From Actinomycetes bacterium (lineage in GTDB: Bacteria; Actinomycetota; Thermoleophilia; RBG-16-64-13), in assembly GCA_024637035.1 (NCBI GenBank), contig JAGXFW010000014.1, positions 124,001 through 188,000 of the forward strand: DNA of 64,000 nucleotides, written 5' to 3'. The notes beneath the pieces are model-generated. The model was not told the origin of the DNA and did no database searches. It saw only the letters and a program-made list of their open reading frames with translations. Of the stretch, positions 8,596 to 17,195 are shown piece by piece. The stretch's first letter is position 1. Each line of letters begins with the position of its first letter. The translations under genes were made by a program, and so were the position numbers.

Positions 8596-9084
8596 ATGAA
8601 GCGCACTCGACCCGGCCCCGGCCAAGAATCGGTATGGGACTACCCTCGCCCACCACGTGTGGAGGCCACGCTACGTCACGTCGTGGTGATGCTCGGAGGC
8701 CGGGCCATCGCCGAGACCCGACGCGCCCTCCGCGTGCTCGAGACCAGTCATCCGCCTACGTACTACATCCATCTCGAAGACATCCACGCCGGCGCGTTGA
8801 CCTCCACGTCCGCGCGCACCATATGCGAGTACAAAGGGGTCGCTCACTACTTCGACGTGTCCCAGGGGGATCGGCGCGAAGAGGTCGCGGCGTGGCACTA
8901 TCCCGAGCCGCGTGCGGGCTATGAAGACCTCGCTGGTCACGTGGCCTTCTACCCAGGGCGCATGGATGCCTGCTACATCGACGGCGAACTCGTGAGCGCC
9001 CAGTCGGGCGGCTTCTACGCCGGCTGGATCACAGCGGATATCGTGGGCCCCTTCAAGGGCGACCCGGGCACCTCGGGGTGGTAG
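8596..9084 (+). CDS. DUF427 family protein
   Basis: 162-residue soluble protein of the DUF427 family. Recognisable segments are RHVVVMLGGRAIAETRRALRV, PPTYYIHLEDI, CEYKGVAHYFDV, AAWHYPEP and the end of the fold with GHVAFYPGRMDACYIDGE. The family has a compact beta fold and no proven activity. It begins 14 nt after a CGGAGGA site (8575-8581). The 200 bases upstream contain GC-rich inverted repeats (around 8490-8525) but no gene. Confidence 0.85.
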   Translation: MKRTRPGPGQESVWDYPRPPRVEATLRHVVVMLGGRAIAETRRALRVLETSHPPTYYIHLEDIHAGALTSTSARTICEYKGVAHYFDVSQGDRREEVAAWHYPEPRAGYEDLAGHVAFYPGRMDACYIDGELVSAQSGGFYAGWITADIVGPFKGDPGTSGW

Positions 9085-9092
9085 TGCGGCCT

Positions 9093-9860
9093 CTAGAGCA
9101 TGCCCGGTGGCGTCAGCCCGGCCGCATCGCCGACATCTGAGAGGCTGAAGCCCAGGGTCCCGACCGGATCCGCCATGAAGTCCCGATACAACCGATAGTG
9201 CCCGGTCTCCTCGTAGGCGGTCTCGCGCACACCGGAGCCGTCCAGCCCGAAGAGCTGAGCCCCGGGCAGCGCCATGAGGATGGGCGAGTGAGTCGCGATC
9301 AGGAACTGCGCGTGACCGTCCGCCGCGTAGCGGTGCAGCATCCTTGCCAACTCCAGCTGACTGGCCGGAGAGAGGGCGGCTTCCGGCTCGTCGAGGGCGT
9401 AGAGGCCCCTGATCGCATACCGCCCCTCGAAGAAGGTGAGCATGCCCTCACCGTGCGACTGGTTCAACAGGGTGCGTCCACCAAAGTACTTGAGTTGCCC
9501 TGGGTCGACGAGGGACACATCGTCAAGGAACTCGGCCCGTTGCCGGAACGACTCGGCATTGAAGAAACTGCCCGAGACCCGGCCGGATGTCCACTCGAGG
9601 TCGAGATACTCGTAGAGCGTGTTCTCGTATGGGTTCTTATGCGCGATGTGGCGCTTGGATGGTGTCCACACGGGGATATCGGCACGCTGCACGACCGCTT
9701 CCAGAAGCGTGGACTTACCCGAACCGTTCTCCCCCACGAACATCGTGATGGGCGACTCGAAGCGAAGCTCGAGCCGTTCGCGAAGCCAACCCAGATCGAA
9801 GGGATAGCAGTCGCGTCGCGGGAAGTCCTCCGCGCGTACGATGACCCGGTTCACCCACAT
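9093..9860 (-). CDS. AAA-family ATPase (ABC/SMC-like, single domain)
   Basis: 255-residue P-loop ATPase of the AAA_21/AAA_23 type found in OLD-like and SMC-like proteins. Walker A is FVGENGSGKSTLLEA (about residue 44), the signature-like region is NQSHGEGMLTFF, Walker B is GLYALDEPEAALSP, and the H-loop is FLIATHSPILMAL. It has no coiled-coil arms and no TOPRIM nuclease, so the partner and process are unknown. Start ATG 9860 follows GGAGG closely. It stands alone, divergent from the NapH-like gene. Confidence 0.88.
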   Translation of the reverse strand: MWVNRVIVRAEDFPRRDCYPFDLGWLRERLELRFESPITMFVGENGSGKSTLLEAVVQRADIPVWTPSKRHIAHKNPYENTLYEYLDLEWTSGRVSGSFFNAESFRQRAEFLDDVSLVDPGQLKYFGGRTLLNQSHGEGMLTFFEGRYAIRGLYALDEPEAALSPASQLELARMLHRYAADGHAQFLIATHSPILMALPGAQLFGLDGSGVRETAYEETGHYRLYRDFMADPVGTLGFSLSDVGDAAGLTPPGML

Positions 9861-9986
9861 GGCGCCTCCAACTCCGCTCGGCGAGCACGCGCACCAGCCT
9901 ACTCCCTCGCACAGGAACAGGGCAAGCAACGAAGAGGGCAAGCCACGAAGGCCATCACAGACTTCTAACACGACCAGGTGCACTTC

Positions 9987-10002
9987 CCTCACACGTTGTT
10001 CC
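9987..10002. repeat. 16-bp repeat, copy 2
   Basis: Second exact copy of CCTCACACGTTGTTCC (first at 1913-1928). Here TTGTTC followed 18 bases later by TATGTG could form a weak promoter for the gene at 10046. Confidence 0.35.
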
Positions 10003-10045
10003 TAGCCTGTCTCCTACCGTATGTGCTCGCCGGAGGAGGCAGGTC

Positions 10046-11389
10046 GTGAAGCTAGGTGCAGGTGCAAGACCGTGGAAATGGGTGCGCAGAGCGGCCCAGG
10101 CGACGGTGGTAGTGATCATCGGATGGCTCGGATATCGCCACACGTTGCTGGGGGGCGGGGCGGGTGGATCCGCGCCACTCGACGCTTTCTGCCCGTTCGG
10201 CGCCATCGAGACGCTCCCCAGCCTGCTCACCACCGGCACGTTCCTGAAGAAGACCGCCATCTCCGGTTTCATCGTCCTCGGGGCGGTCGTGGGCGCCACG
10301 ATGGTCGGGCGCGCATCGTTCTGCGGGTGGCTCTGCCCGCTCGGAACGGTGGTCGAGTGGGTGCACCGAGCGGCCCGCTTCCTCGCCAGGGTGGCGGGTG
10401 GGATCCCCGGCGCTGGGCGCCTGGGCAAGGCCGCCTCTCGGTGGGGAGCACGACGCGCCCGTCGCGGGGCGTGGCTTCGGTCCGAGCGTGGCCGAGCGTG
10501 GGACCGGCGCCTTCGCTACCTGCGCTACGGCGTCCTCGCGCTCATCCTGGCTACCACCTTCACCGGCGGCCGTCTGGTCTTCGAAGCCTACGACCCGTTC
10601 AAGGCGGTGTTCCACTTCCAGATCGAGACGGCCCTCACCCTCGGGGTCCTCGTGCTGCTGCTCGTCACAAGCCTGCTCGTCGAGCGGTTCTGGTGTCGCT
10701 ACTTGTGCCCGCTCGGAGCGGTCGTCTCCCTTGGGAGTCGCCTGTCACCAGCGGGCGTCACTCGGGATAGCGGGGCCTGCACCGACTGCGGCCGCTGCGA
10801 CGCGGCCTGCGGCATGGGCATCGATGTGTCACACGTGGAACGGGTCACGAGCGGTCAGTGCAGCCTGTGCGGCGACTGCACGGACGCATGCCCTGTTGAG
10901 GGGGCTCTGCACACCACTTGGTCTGCGCCCGCCGGCGGCGGTCACGCCGCGCGCCGTCTTCTCGGCGCCGCACCCGATCGGATCCGTCGCGGTTTCGCAT
11001 CGGCCGGATCGGGCGCACGGCCGGCCATGGCGGTGATCCTCTTCGCGGCGGTCATCGCAGGATCCATGGCGACGGGCGCATGGCAGACACGAGCCGAGGC
11101 GGGCGGCGGAGCGGGAGCCGGGTCAGAAGCGGTCGTCGGCTCAGACCACGAAGGCGAATCGCTGCCCACCGACGGCAGCGCCCAGGCGACAGAGATCAAG
11201 GGACGCATGACCGTGCGAGAAGTGGCAGATGCCTTCCACGCCGATCCCGTCGAGGTACTCGCTGCCCTCGGAGCACCGCCGGACACGGATCAGGGACTCA
11301 GCGTCAAAGCAGTGGCGGGCACGTACGGGGGGTCAGTGGACGATCTTCGGGCGTGGTTGGGATCCGGCGTGGTGCCGCCTGCCCCCTGA
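10046..11389 (+). CDS. NapH/MauN-type 4Fe-4S polyferredoxin membrane protein
   Basis: 447 residues from GTG 10046 (GGAGGAGG upstream). It has several membrane helices interleaved with the paired FCPFGAIE, CGWLCPLGTVVEWV and CRYLCPLGAVVSL motifs typical of NapH-type electron-transfer proteins. Two ferredoxin clusters follow: CTDCGRCDAACGMGIDV and CSLCGDCTDACPVEG (about residues 246-290). A further hydrophobic segment (MAVILFAAVIAGSMATGAWQ) leads to a C-terminal tail resembling small DNA/protein-binding modules (MTVREVADAFHADPVEVLAAL). It probably passes electrons across or along the membrane. No catalytic subunit is adjacent, so the acceptor is unknown. Confidence 0.88.
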   Translation: MKLGAGARPWKWVRRAAQATVVVIIGWLGYRHTLLGGGAGGSAPLDAFCPFGAIETLPSLLTTGTFLKKTAISGFIVLGAVVGATMVGRASFCGWLCPLGTVVEWVHRAARFLARVAGGIPGAGRLGKAASRWGARRARRGAWLRSERGRAWDRRLRYLRYGVLALILATTFTGGRLVFEAYDPFKAVFHFQIETALTLGVLVLLLVTSLLVERFWCRYLCPLGAVVSLGSRLSPAGVTRDSGACTDCGRCDAACGMGIDVSHVERVTSGQCSLCGDCTDACPVEGALHTTWSAPAGGGHAARRLLGAAPDRIRRGFASAGSGARPAMAVILFAAVIAGSMATGAWQTRAEAGGGAGAGSEAVVGSDHEGESLPTDGSAQATEIKGRMTVREVADAFHADPVEVLAALGAPPDTDQGLSVKAVAGTYGGSVDDLRAWLGSGVVPPAP

Positions 11390-11476
11390 TCTCGCCCCGA
11401 TGCTGATCCGGGCCTCACGCGTGCCGTCCGTGGTGGCACCGCCCACATTTTTTTTCCGCCAACTGTAATACCCGGC

Positions 11477-11526
11477 CCCTTTCTCGGTTGTACGAATAGG
11501 ACGCACCACAACGAACCGAGAAAGGG
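11477..11526 (+). promoter_or_regulatory. Hairpin occluding the ribosome binding site of the LPFTG gene
   Basis: CCCTTTCTCGGTT (11477-11489) pairs perfectly over 13 bases with AACCGAGAAAGGG (11514-11526), around a 24-nt loop. The right arm contains most of the Shine-Dalgarno sequence GGGAGG (11524-11529) of the gene starting at 11536. If the leader is transcribed, the stem would hide the ribosome binding site; as DNA it could also be an operator. Confidence 0.6.
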
Positions 11527-11535
11527 AGGCCCACG

Positions 11536-12183
11536 ATGACAGCGAAGCCGAACACCACGAGAGGCGCGACAGCGGTCCTGACACTGGCCACGATGCTGAT
11601 CCTCCTCATGGCGATGGCCGCACCGGCCATGGCGCTGAGCGGAGTCCATCTCCCGGCGCTGCCCGACATGAACGCCGTCCAAGTGAACCCCGAGATCATC
11701 CAGCACCTGCAGCCCGTCGCCCCCGCGGCGCCCCAGTTGGACCCGAGCCTGATCCCGGGCCTCGAACCGATCGTGCCCCTGGTCCCCCCCGGCGATATCG
11801 AACTGCTCCCCGTTGACCCGATCATCCCGCCTCTGGTCCCTGCGGACCCGCCTGCAGTCCCCGTTGATCCGGTGGACCCGCCTGCGGCTCCTGCGGATCC
11901 GGTGGACCCGCCCGCAGTCCCCGTGGATCCCGAGGACCCGCCTGCGGCTCCTGCGGATCCGGTGGACCCGCCCGCCGACGATCCCGCGGACGAACCGACT
12001 GACGAACCAGCCGACCAACCGACTGACGAACCGGCCGACCAACCGGCCGACCAGCCCGCCGACGAGCCCATGCTCCCCTTCACCGGCGGCGACAACACCC
12101 CGTACCTCATCGCCGGCGCGGCCATGGCCCTCTTCGGACTGAGCGCCATCCGCCGCAGGCGCGACGAGTCCGACCGCGACTGA
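11536..12183 (+). CDS. LPXTG-type (LPFTG) cell-wall-anchored Pro/Asp-rich repeat protein
   Basis: 215 residues, exported and sortase-anchored. An N-terminal signal peptide (hydrophobic LTLATMLILLMAMAAPAMA, cleavage near residue 34) is followed by a short unique part. Then come Pro-rich repeats: DPPAVPVDPVDPPAAPADPV blocks, then acidic DEPADQPTDEPADQP repeats. The sorting signal is LPFTG (180-184), a hydrophobic helix and the basic tail RRRRDESDRD. The repeats extend the chain through the wall and carry no enzymatic domain. The sortase gene follows immediately, which makes it the natural substrate. Confidence 0.92.
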   Translation: MTAKPNTTRGATAVLTLATMLILLMAMAAPAMALSGVHLPALPDMNAVQVNPEIIQHLQPVAPAAPQLDPSLIPGLEPIVPLVPPGDIELLPVDPIIPPLVPADPPAVPVDPVDPPAAPADPVDPPAVPVDPEDPPAAPADPVDPPADDPADEPTDEPADQPTDEPADQPADQPADEPMLPFTGGDNTPYLIAGAAMALFGLSAIRRRRDESDRD

Positions 12184-12202
12184 CACAACACCCCGAGGTC
12201 CT

Positions 12203-12235
12203 GTGAAGGGGGCGCCAACCCGGTGCCCCTTTCAC
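12203..12235 (+). terminator. Stem-loop between LPFTG gene and sortase
   Basis: GTGAAGGGGGCGCC and GGTGCCCCTTTCAC form a 14-bp stem with G-U pairs and the loop AACCC. There is no T-run after it, so it is more likely a partial terminator or mRNA-stabilising hairpin than a strong stop. Confidence 0.5.
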
Positions 12236-12318
12236 GCCCCCAGCAGAACCGCGAACCATCCCGAGAACGACGAGAAGACACGGAAGCCGCACACGGAAGA
12301 GCACCAAGGGAGGCGACC

Positions 12319-13041
12319 ATGACCACAACCCCGACAGCACTCGGATGGCCGAAAGAGCCCGTCGACCTCGCCGGGCAGTCCCCGTCGCTGGAACGGTCGG
12401 TCAGCACTGAAGACGCGTTGCGTGTGGACCTGGCCCGCAGGCAGAAGGGGCAGAAGAGGCGGAAGCGCCAGAGACGGCACGACCTGATGCTGGCCGGCAT
12501 CATGGTACTCGCCGGCATCGCCGTGATGTTCTACCCGAAGCTCACCGACGTGCGCTACGAGTTCGCCCAGTGGCGCCTCTCCCTCGCCGCTATCGCCGCG
12601 CCGGTCTTGTCGACGACGGGAGACAGCGCCGGCGGCGGGGTCGCGCTCCCCGAGGGCGTCGTGGCCCGGCTGGAGATCCCGGCGATCGGCCTGCAAGCCT
12701 ACGTGGTCGAGGGAACCCAGAAATCCCAACTCACGAAGGGACCCGGTCACTACCCCGGTACGCCGCTCCCCGGCGAGAGCGGCAACGTTGCCATCGCGGG
12801 ACACCGCACCATGTACGGGCACGTGTTCCACGACCTGCACCTGCTCGAGGCGGGCGACGTGATCCGCACGGCGACCAGCGCCACGACCGCCACCTACCGA
12901 GTAGTCGAAATCCGCGTCGTGAGCCCCCGCGACACCCACGTGGCGGCCGCCACCGATGACAGCCGTCTCACCCTCACCACGTGCAACCCCATAGGCAGCG
13001 CGGCCCAAAGGTTGGTTGTCGTCGCCGAGCTCGACGACTAG
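12319..13041 (+). CDS. Class E sortase
   Basis: Transpeptidase that links LPXTG/LAXTG-type proteins to the peptidoglycan. 240 residues from ATG 12319, selected for its GGGAGG site. An N-terminal basic cytosolic stretch (RRQKGQKRRKRQRRH) and one anchor helix precede the catalytic domain. Catalytic residues visible are His162 (GHRTMYGHVF), Cys222 (TLTTCNP) and Arg231 (QRLVVVAEL). Lone class E enzymes usually act as housekeeping sortases in high-GC actinobacteria. Neighbours are its likely substrate upstream and a membrane-bound sigma factor 1 nt downstream. Confidence 0.93.
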   Translation: MTTTPTALGWPKEPVDLAGQSPSLERSVSTEDALRVDLARRQKGQKRRKRQRRHDLMLAGIMVLAGIAVMFYPKLTDVRYEFAQWRLSLAAIAAPVLSTTGDSAGGGVALPEGVVARLEIPAIGLQAYVVEGTQKSQLTKGPGHYPGTPLPGESGNVAIAGHRTMYGHVFHDLHLLEAGDVIRTATSATTATYRVVEIRVVSPRDTHVAAATDDSRLTLTTCNPIGSAAQRLVVVAELDD

Positions 13042-13042
13042 G

Positions 13043-14770
13043 ATGGAACGCATGGGGGCATTCGCCGACACAGCCGCAGCCACCGCCGACGCCGCGCTGG
13101 TCGCAGCCGCGCGCGACGGGCAGCAGTCCGCGTTCGCCGAACTCTTCGAACGCTACCAACAGCGCATCTACAACTACGCGTACGGCATCGCCGGCAACCA
13201 CGAGGACGCCGGCGACATCGCCCAGGACGCGTTCGTTCGCGTCTTCCAGGCGCTGCCTCGGCTCACAGGAGAGCTGAACTTCTCCGCCTACCTGTACCGG
13301 ACGGCTCATAACACGGCCATCGACGCCGTGAAGCACCGCACCCGATTCGTGGCGCCCGACCTGCTCGATCTGCAGATGGAACCCGCCCTGCGGGCCGACC
13401 CCGAGCGGGTCACCCTCCTCCGGGAGCAGCAAGAGCAGACGTGGCAGGCCACCTTCGAACTCAGCGACAACCACCGCGCCATCCTCGCCCTCCGCGAACT
13501 GCACGACCTCTCCTACCAGGAGATCGCGGACGTCATGGGGATGAAGCGGGCGACAGTAGGCGCACTGCTCTCGCGGGCGCGCCTGAAGTTCAAGGAGGCG
13601 TTCAGGATGTCCTCCATCGACACCGAGAACCTGGTGAAGGAGTGCCGCGACATGCTGCCGCTCCTCTCGGCCTACCTCGACGACGAACTCGACGCGCCGG
13701 AGCGTGACCACGTAGGAACCCACCTGGAGGCGTGCGCATTCTGCGGCCTCGCGCTGGAAGAGATGACCGAGTCCTCGCGCAGCTACCGGGCACTGGCGCC
13801 GATCGCACTACCATTGGCCTTCCGCGATTCTGCCTGGGCGAGCGTGCGCGAACGGCTGACCACCGACGCCGCGAGCCGGGCGACCGCCGCCGCCGGCGCT
13901 GCCGACGCCACCGGCGCCCCCGAATCTGCCGACGCCTGGGTATCCGGGGGGGCTCTCCCCCCGGCGAACGGCGGAGCCCCGGAGGCACCACGGGGAAGGG
14001 TATCCAGAGTGGTGGCCGGTGTCCTGGTCACCGCCGCCGTGGTGTTCTTCGGAGTGTCCATGGCCGGAGGCATCGCCGCCTACCGAGCCTACCAGGCCTC
14101 CACCACCACGACGGTGGCCGCTTCGACGGTCAACGTCGCCGACGGCCAGAGCGATGTCGGGGTACTCGCGTCCGATGACGACAGATCCACGTCCACGGTC
14201 GCACCGGGTTCGAGCGAGCCGACTGTGATCAGAACGTCCACCACCGACCCGTCCACCACTGACCCACCGGCCACCCGGGCGCCGACAACCCGACCTTCGA
14301 CCACCCGCACGACGGCCGCCCTCTCAACGACGCCGGTGACATCGGCGGCCACCACGACCTCAGTCACCCGCACCATCGGCACCGTGACGAGCACCACCAG
14401 GCCGACGCTCACCCTCGACACCACGCCGCCGCCGACCCCGGCCCTCATCTCACCCAGCAATGGTGCCGTCATCGAGAGTAGGACGCTGAAGCTGGTGTGG
14501 CAGGCGGTCAAGGATCCGAGCGGCGTGCTCTACCGGGTCGAGGTGCAACGGTTCGACGGCAAGACCTACGTGCCGGCCCAGACCTACACCGACCTCACGG
14601 TCACCAGCGTCGGACGCACCATGGCGGCTTCCGCCGAGCGCTGGCGCGTGTCGGCCGTCGACGGACGGGGCAACTGGAGCACCCCGAGTCGGTGGTGGAG
14701 CGTCTCCCGGCAGCTCGTCATCGTAGTGCCGATGACCATGTTGACCACGACCACCTTCATGCTCTATTGA
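13043..14770 (+). CDS. Membrane-tethered ECF sigma factor fused to zinc-finger, TM helix and extracellular domain
   Basis: 575 residues. Sigma region 2 (about 22-92: FAELFERYQQRIYNYAYGIA, DIAQDAFVRVFQALPRL) and region 4 (about 133-185: HDLSYQEIADVMGMKRATVG) are complete. An anti-sigma-like zinc finger follows, with H227-x3-C231-x2-C234 after CRDMLPLLSAYLDDELDAPE. Then come a linker, one membrane helix (RVVAGVLVTAAVVFFGVSMA, about 322-345), a Thr/Ser-rich stretch of about 100 residues and a fibronectin-III-like domain (PALISPSNGAVIESRTLKLVW to RWRVSAVDGRGNWS). ECF groups with long membrane-spanning extensions are known in actinobacteria. The layout suggests an envelope sensor holding its own sigma domain at the membrane. 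ATG 13052 is an alternative start. Confidence 0.9.
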   Translation: MERMGAFADTAAATADAALVAAARDGQQSAFAELFERYQQRIYNYAYGIAGNHEDAGDIAQDAFVRVFQALPRLTGELNFSAYLYRTAHNTAIDAVKHRTRFVAPDLLDLQMEPALRADPERVTLLREQQEQTWQATFELSDNHRAILALRELHDLSYQEIADVMGMKRATVGALLSRARLKFKEAFRMSSIDTENLVKECRDMLPLLSAYLDDELDAPERDHVGTHLEACAFCGLALEEMTESSRSYRALAPIALPLAFRDSAWASVRERLTTDAASRATAAAGAADATGAPESADAWVSGGALPPANGGAPEAPRGRVSRVVAGVLVTAAVVFFGVSMAGGIAAYRAYQASTTTTVAASTVNVADGQSDVGVLASDDDRSTSTVAPGSSEPTVIRTSTTDPSTTDPPATRAPTTRPSTTRTTAALSTTPVTSAATTTSVTRTIGTVTSTTRPTLTLDTTPPPTPALISPSNGAVIESRTLKLVWQAVKDPSGVLYRVEVQRFDGKTYVPAQTYTDLTVTSVGRTMAASAERWRVSAVDGRGNWSTPSRWWSVSRQLVIVVPMTMLTTTTFMLY

Positions 14771-14790
14771 CCCGCTCGAGGAGACGACTC

Positions 14791-15591
14791 GTGACCAACC
14801 TCACCGCCAACGGCATCGCCGTCGATTACGAACTCACCGGCCCTGCCGACGCGCCGGTGGTCACACTGAGCCACTCCCTCGCCACCGACTTCCACATGTG
14901 GCGGCTGCAGCAACCCGCTCTGGTCGCCGCCGGCTACCGCGTGCTGCGCTACGACACCCGCGGCCACGGCGGCACCGACGCGCCGCCCGGCCCGTACTCC
15001 CTGGAACTCCTCGCCGACGACGTCGTCGCCCTCCTCCGCGCCCTCGGCATCGAGCGCACCCACTTCGTGGGTATCTCCATGGGTGGCATGATCGGCCAGA
15101 CTCTGGCCCTGAGCCACCCCGCACTCATCGCGAGCCTCGTGCTCTGCGACACGGCCGCCTCCCTGCCCCCGGAGGCCGGGCCGATCTGGGACGAGCGCAT
15201 CGAGATCGCCCGCACTTCCGGTATGTGGGCACACGTGGAGGGAACGATCGAGCGCTGGTTCACCCCCGCCTTCGCGGCCGCGCGTCCGGACGTGGTCGAA
15301 CCGATCCGGGGCGCCATCGGGTCCACCCCGGTGGAGGGCTACGCCGGGTGCGTCGAAGCCATCAAAGGGCTCGACCTCCTCGAGCGCATCTTCGCCATCG
15401 CGGCGCCGACACTGGTGATGGTGGGAGCTCAGGACCCCGGCACCACGCCGGACGCCGCTCGTGCCATCCAGGAGCGCATCCCGGGAGCGGGACTCGTGGT
15501 GATCGAGTCGGCGTCGCACCTCTCCAACCTCGAGCAGCCCGAGGTCTTCAACCGGGCGCTGCTGGACTTCCTCGGGCGTACGTCGAGCTAG
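14791..15591 (+). CDS. Alpha/beta hydrolase, 3-oxoadipate enol-lactonase (PcaD)-like
   Basis: 266 residues from GTG 14791 (GAGGAGACGACTC upstream). Alpha/beta hydrolase fold with nucleophile elbow GISMGGMIG, oxyanion loop SHSLATDFHMW, acid in MVGAQDPGTTPDAA and catalytic His in ESASHLSNLEQPEVFN. The closest family by motif is the enol-lactonase/PcaD group, but no other protocatechuate genes are nearby, so the substrate is not assigned. It starts 20 nt after the sigma-factor gene and ends 9 nt before the exporter, so all are probably one transcript. Confidence 0.88.
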   Translation: MTNLTANGIAVDYELTGPADAPVVTLSHSLATDFHMWRLQQPALVAAGYRVLRYDTRGHGGTDAPPGPYSLELLADDVVALLRALGIERTHFVGISMGGMIGQTLALSHPALIASLVLCDTAASLPPEAGPIWDERIEIARTSGMWAHVEGTIERWFTPAFAAARPDVVEPIRGAIGSTPVEGYAGCVEAIKGLDLLERIFAIAAPTLVMVGAQDPGTTPDAARAIQERIPGAGLVVIESASHLSNLEQPEVFNRALLDFLGRTSS

Positions 15592-15600
15592 GGCCGAGCG

Positions 15601-16911
15601 ATGGCCACACGCGCAAGCTACCCGGGCCCTGACATCGGGAAGAGGCCGCCGCACGCTAGTCGCGTCCCGTTCTACGCCTTTCTGGTCGCCAACGCCGTCT
15701 CTCTAGTAGGCAACAACATCACCATGGTGGCCGTACCGTGGTTCGTTCTGGTGACCACCGGAAGTGCCGCCAAGACCGGGATGGTAGGCTTCTTCACAGC
15801 CCTACCGGCCGTCATTTCCGGGATCTTCGGCGGCACACTTGTGGACCGGATAGGGCATCGCCGCATGAGCATCGTGGCCGACCTGGCCAGCGGAGCCACC
15901 GTCCTGCTCATCCCCCTGCTTCACAACACCGTGGGGCTCCATTTCTGGCAACTGCTGCTCATCGTCTTCGCGAGCGCGCTGCTGGACGTGCCCGGCAACA
16001 CCGCACGCTACGCCCTGCTGCCCGATGTCAGCGCAGCCGCCGGCGTGTCTCTCGAGCGAGCCAATGCGGCCCAGCAGATGATCCACCGAGGAGGGATGCT
16101 GGTAGGGCCCGCGCTCGCCGGCGTCTTGATCGCTTGGTTGGGCACAAGCAACGTGTTGTTGATCGACGCGGCCACCTTCGCTTTTTCGGCCGGCCTCTTC
16201 TTCCTCGCGGTGGCGGCGCCACAACCGGTGGCGCGAGAGTCGAAAGAGGCCGACGAGAGCTACCTCTCCCAACTCAAGACAGGCCTAAGGTATCTCCGTA
16301 CCGATCGTTTGATCCGGACGATCATCGTCGTCGTCTCCATCACCAACTTCCTCGACGCCCCCGTGTTCGCGGTCCTACTTCCCGTCTACGCCCAGGAGAC
16401 CCTGGGAGCCGCCACGGGGCTCGGATTCATGATCGCCGCCTTCGGTGCCGGAGCCGTCCTCAGCGCACTCGCCTTCGGCGTCATGGGGTCGCGCCTACCT
16501 CGGCGGCTCACCTTCATCACCGCTTTCGCCGCGGCCAGCACGCCCTTCTGGGTGCTCGCGGCATCGCCGCCGTACCTTGTGGCCGCTGCTTCACTGTTCG
16601 TGGGCGGCCTAGCGGCAGGTTCGCTCAACCCTCTGATCCTGACCGTGGCCCAGGAGCGGATACCCCGCGAGTTGCGCGGTCGAGTCTTCGGCTTGGTGAT
16701 GGCGGTGGCGTTCGCAGCAGCCCCCTTGGGCATGCTGCTGGCGGGCTACCTGGCCGAGACCATCTCCGTCACGACCACCCTGCTCGTCGTCGCCATAGCC
16801 TACGTCGTGGTGACCACCGCCCAGTACGCCAACCCGGTCTTGCGCGAGATGGACCACCCTCCTCAGGTTCCTCCGCATCAGGCACGTGCAGACGCGGCGA
16901 CGCCGGAGTAG
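15601..16911 (+). CDS. MFS transporter, DHA3 / enterobactin-exporter-like
   Basis: 436-residue twelve-helix-type major facilitator. Typical signatures are FYAFLVANAVSLVGNNITMVAVPWFVL, GGTLVDRIGHRRMSIVADLASG (loop 2-3 motif), DVPGNTARYALLPDVSAAAGVSLERANA and RIPRELRGRVFGLVMAVA. Such proteins export drugs, siderophores or metabolites by proton antiport; the cargo is unknown. It ends the 11.5-16.9 kb co-directional cluster, then faces the minus-strand HicAB operon 44 nt away. Confidence 0.9.
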   Translation: MATRASYPGPDIGKRPPHASRVPFYAFLVANAVSLVGNNITMVAVPWFVLVTTGSAAKTGMVGFFTALPAVISGIFGGTLVDRIGHRRMSIVADLASGATVLLIPLLHNTVGLHFWQLLLIVFASALLDVPGNTARYALLPDVSAAAGVSLERANAAQQMIHRGGMLVGPALAGVLIAWLGTSNVLLIDAATFAFSAGLFFLAVAAPQPVARESKEADESYLSQLKTGLRYLRTDRLIRTIIVVVSITNFLDAPVFAVLLPVYAQETLGAATGLGFMIAAFGAGAVLSALAFGVMGSRLPRRLTFITAFAAASTPFWVLAASPPYLVAAASLFVGGLAAGSLNPLILTVAQERIPRELRGRVFGLVMAVAFAAAPLGMLLAGYLAETISVTTTLLVVAIAYVVVTTAQYANPVLREMDHPPQVPPHQARADAATPE

Positions 16912-16955
16912 TCGCATCAAGAGCCGCAGCTACTCTGGCCTATCGAACCTCTCTC

Positions 16956-17195
16956 CTAGGCCGGAGCCTCGCTCTCCGCGGGCGCGAACTCGACCGAGGT
17001 CAACGGCATCGCCCGGATAACCAGTCGGGTGAGATCTGCCACCGACGATGCGTGGTCGATATCGATCCCCACCAGACCGCCGTCCTCATCCAGATCGAGG
17101 ACCACACCGGGAGCCACCTCCCGAGAATCGGCGCTCGGCTTCTCGGCGAGATCGATGTAGAGGGAGTCGGTGTCCTGGTAGTAGTGGGATCTCAT
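16956..17195 (-). CDS. DUF2283 protein, third gene of a hicAB operon
   Basis: 79 residues of the DUF2283 family, recognised by the pattern YYQDTDSLYIDLAEKPSADS then VAPGVVLDLDEDGGLVGIDIDHAS. The family occurs in toxin-antitoxin settings, usually after a DUF4258 gene as at 34.5 kb in this window. Its start overlaps the hicB stop by four bases, so it is translated as part of the HicAB unit. Its role is unknown; it may stabilise or replace the antitoxin. Confidence 0.8.
   Translation of the reverse strand: MRSHYYQDTDSLYIDLAEKPSADSREVAPGVVLDLDEDGGLVGIDIDHASSVADLTRLVIRAMPLTSVEFAPAESEAPA

Noticed and set aside
12203-12235. Strong intrinsic terminator separating the LPFTG gene from the sortase
   Set aside because: The stem is good but no T-run follows, so I list it only as a weak terminator or processing hairpin.
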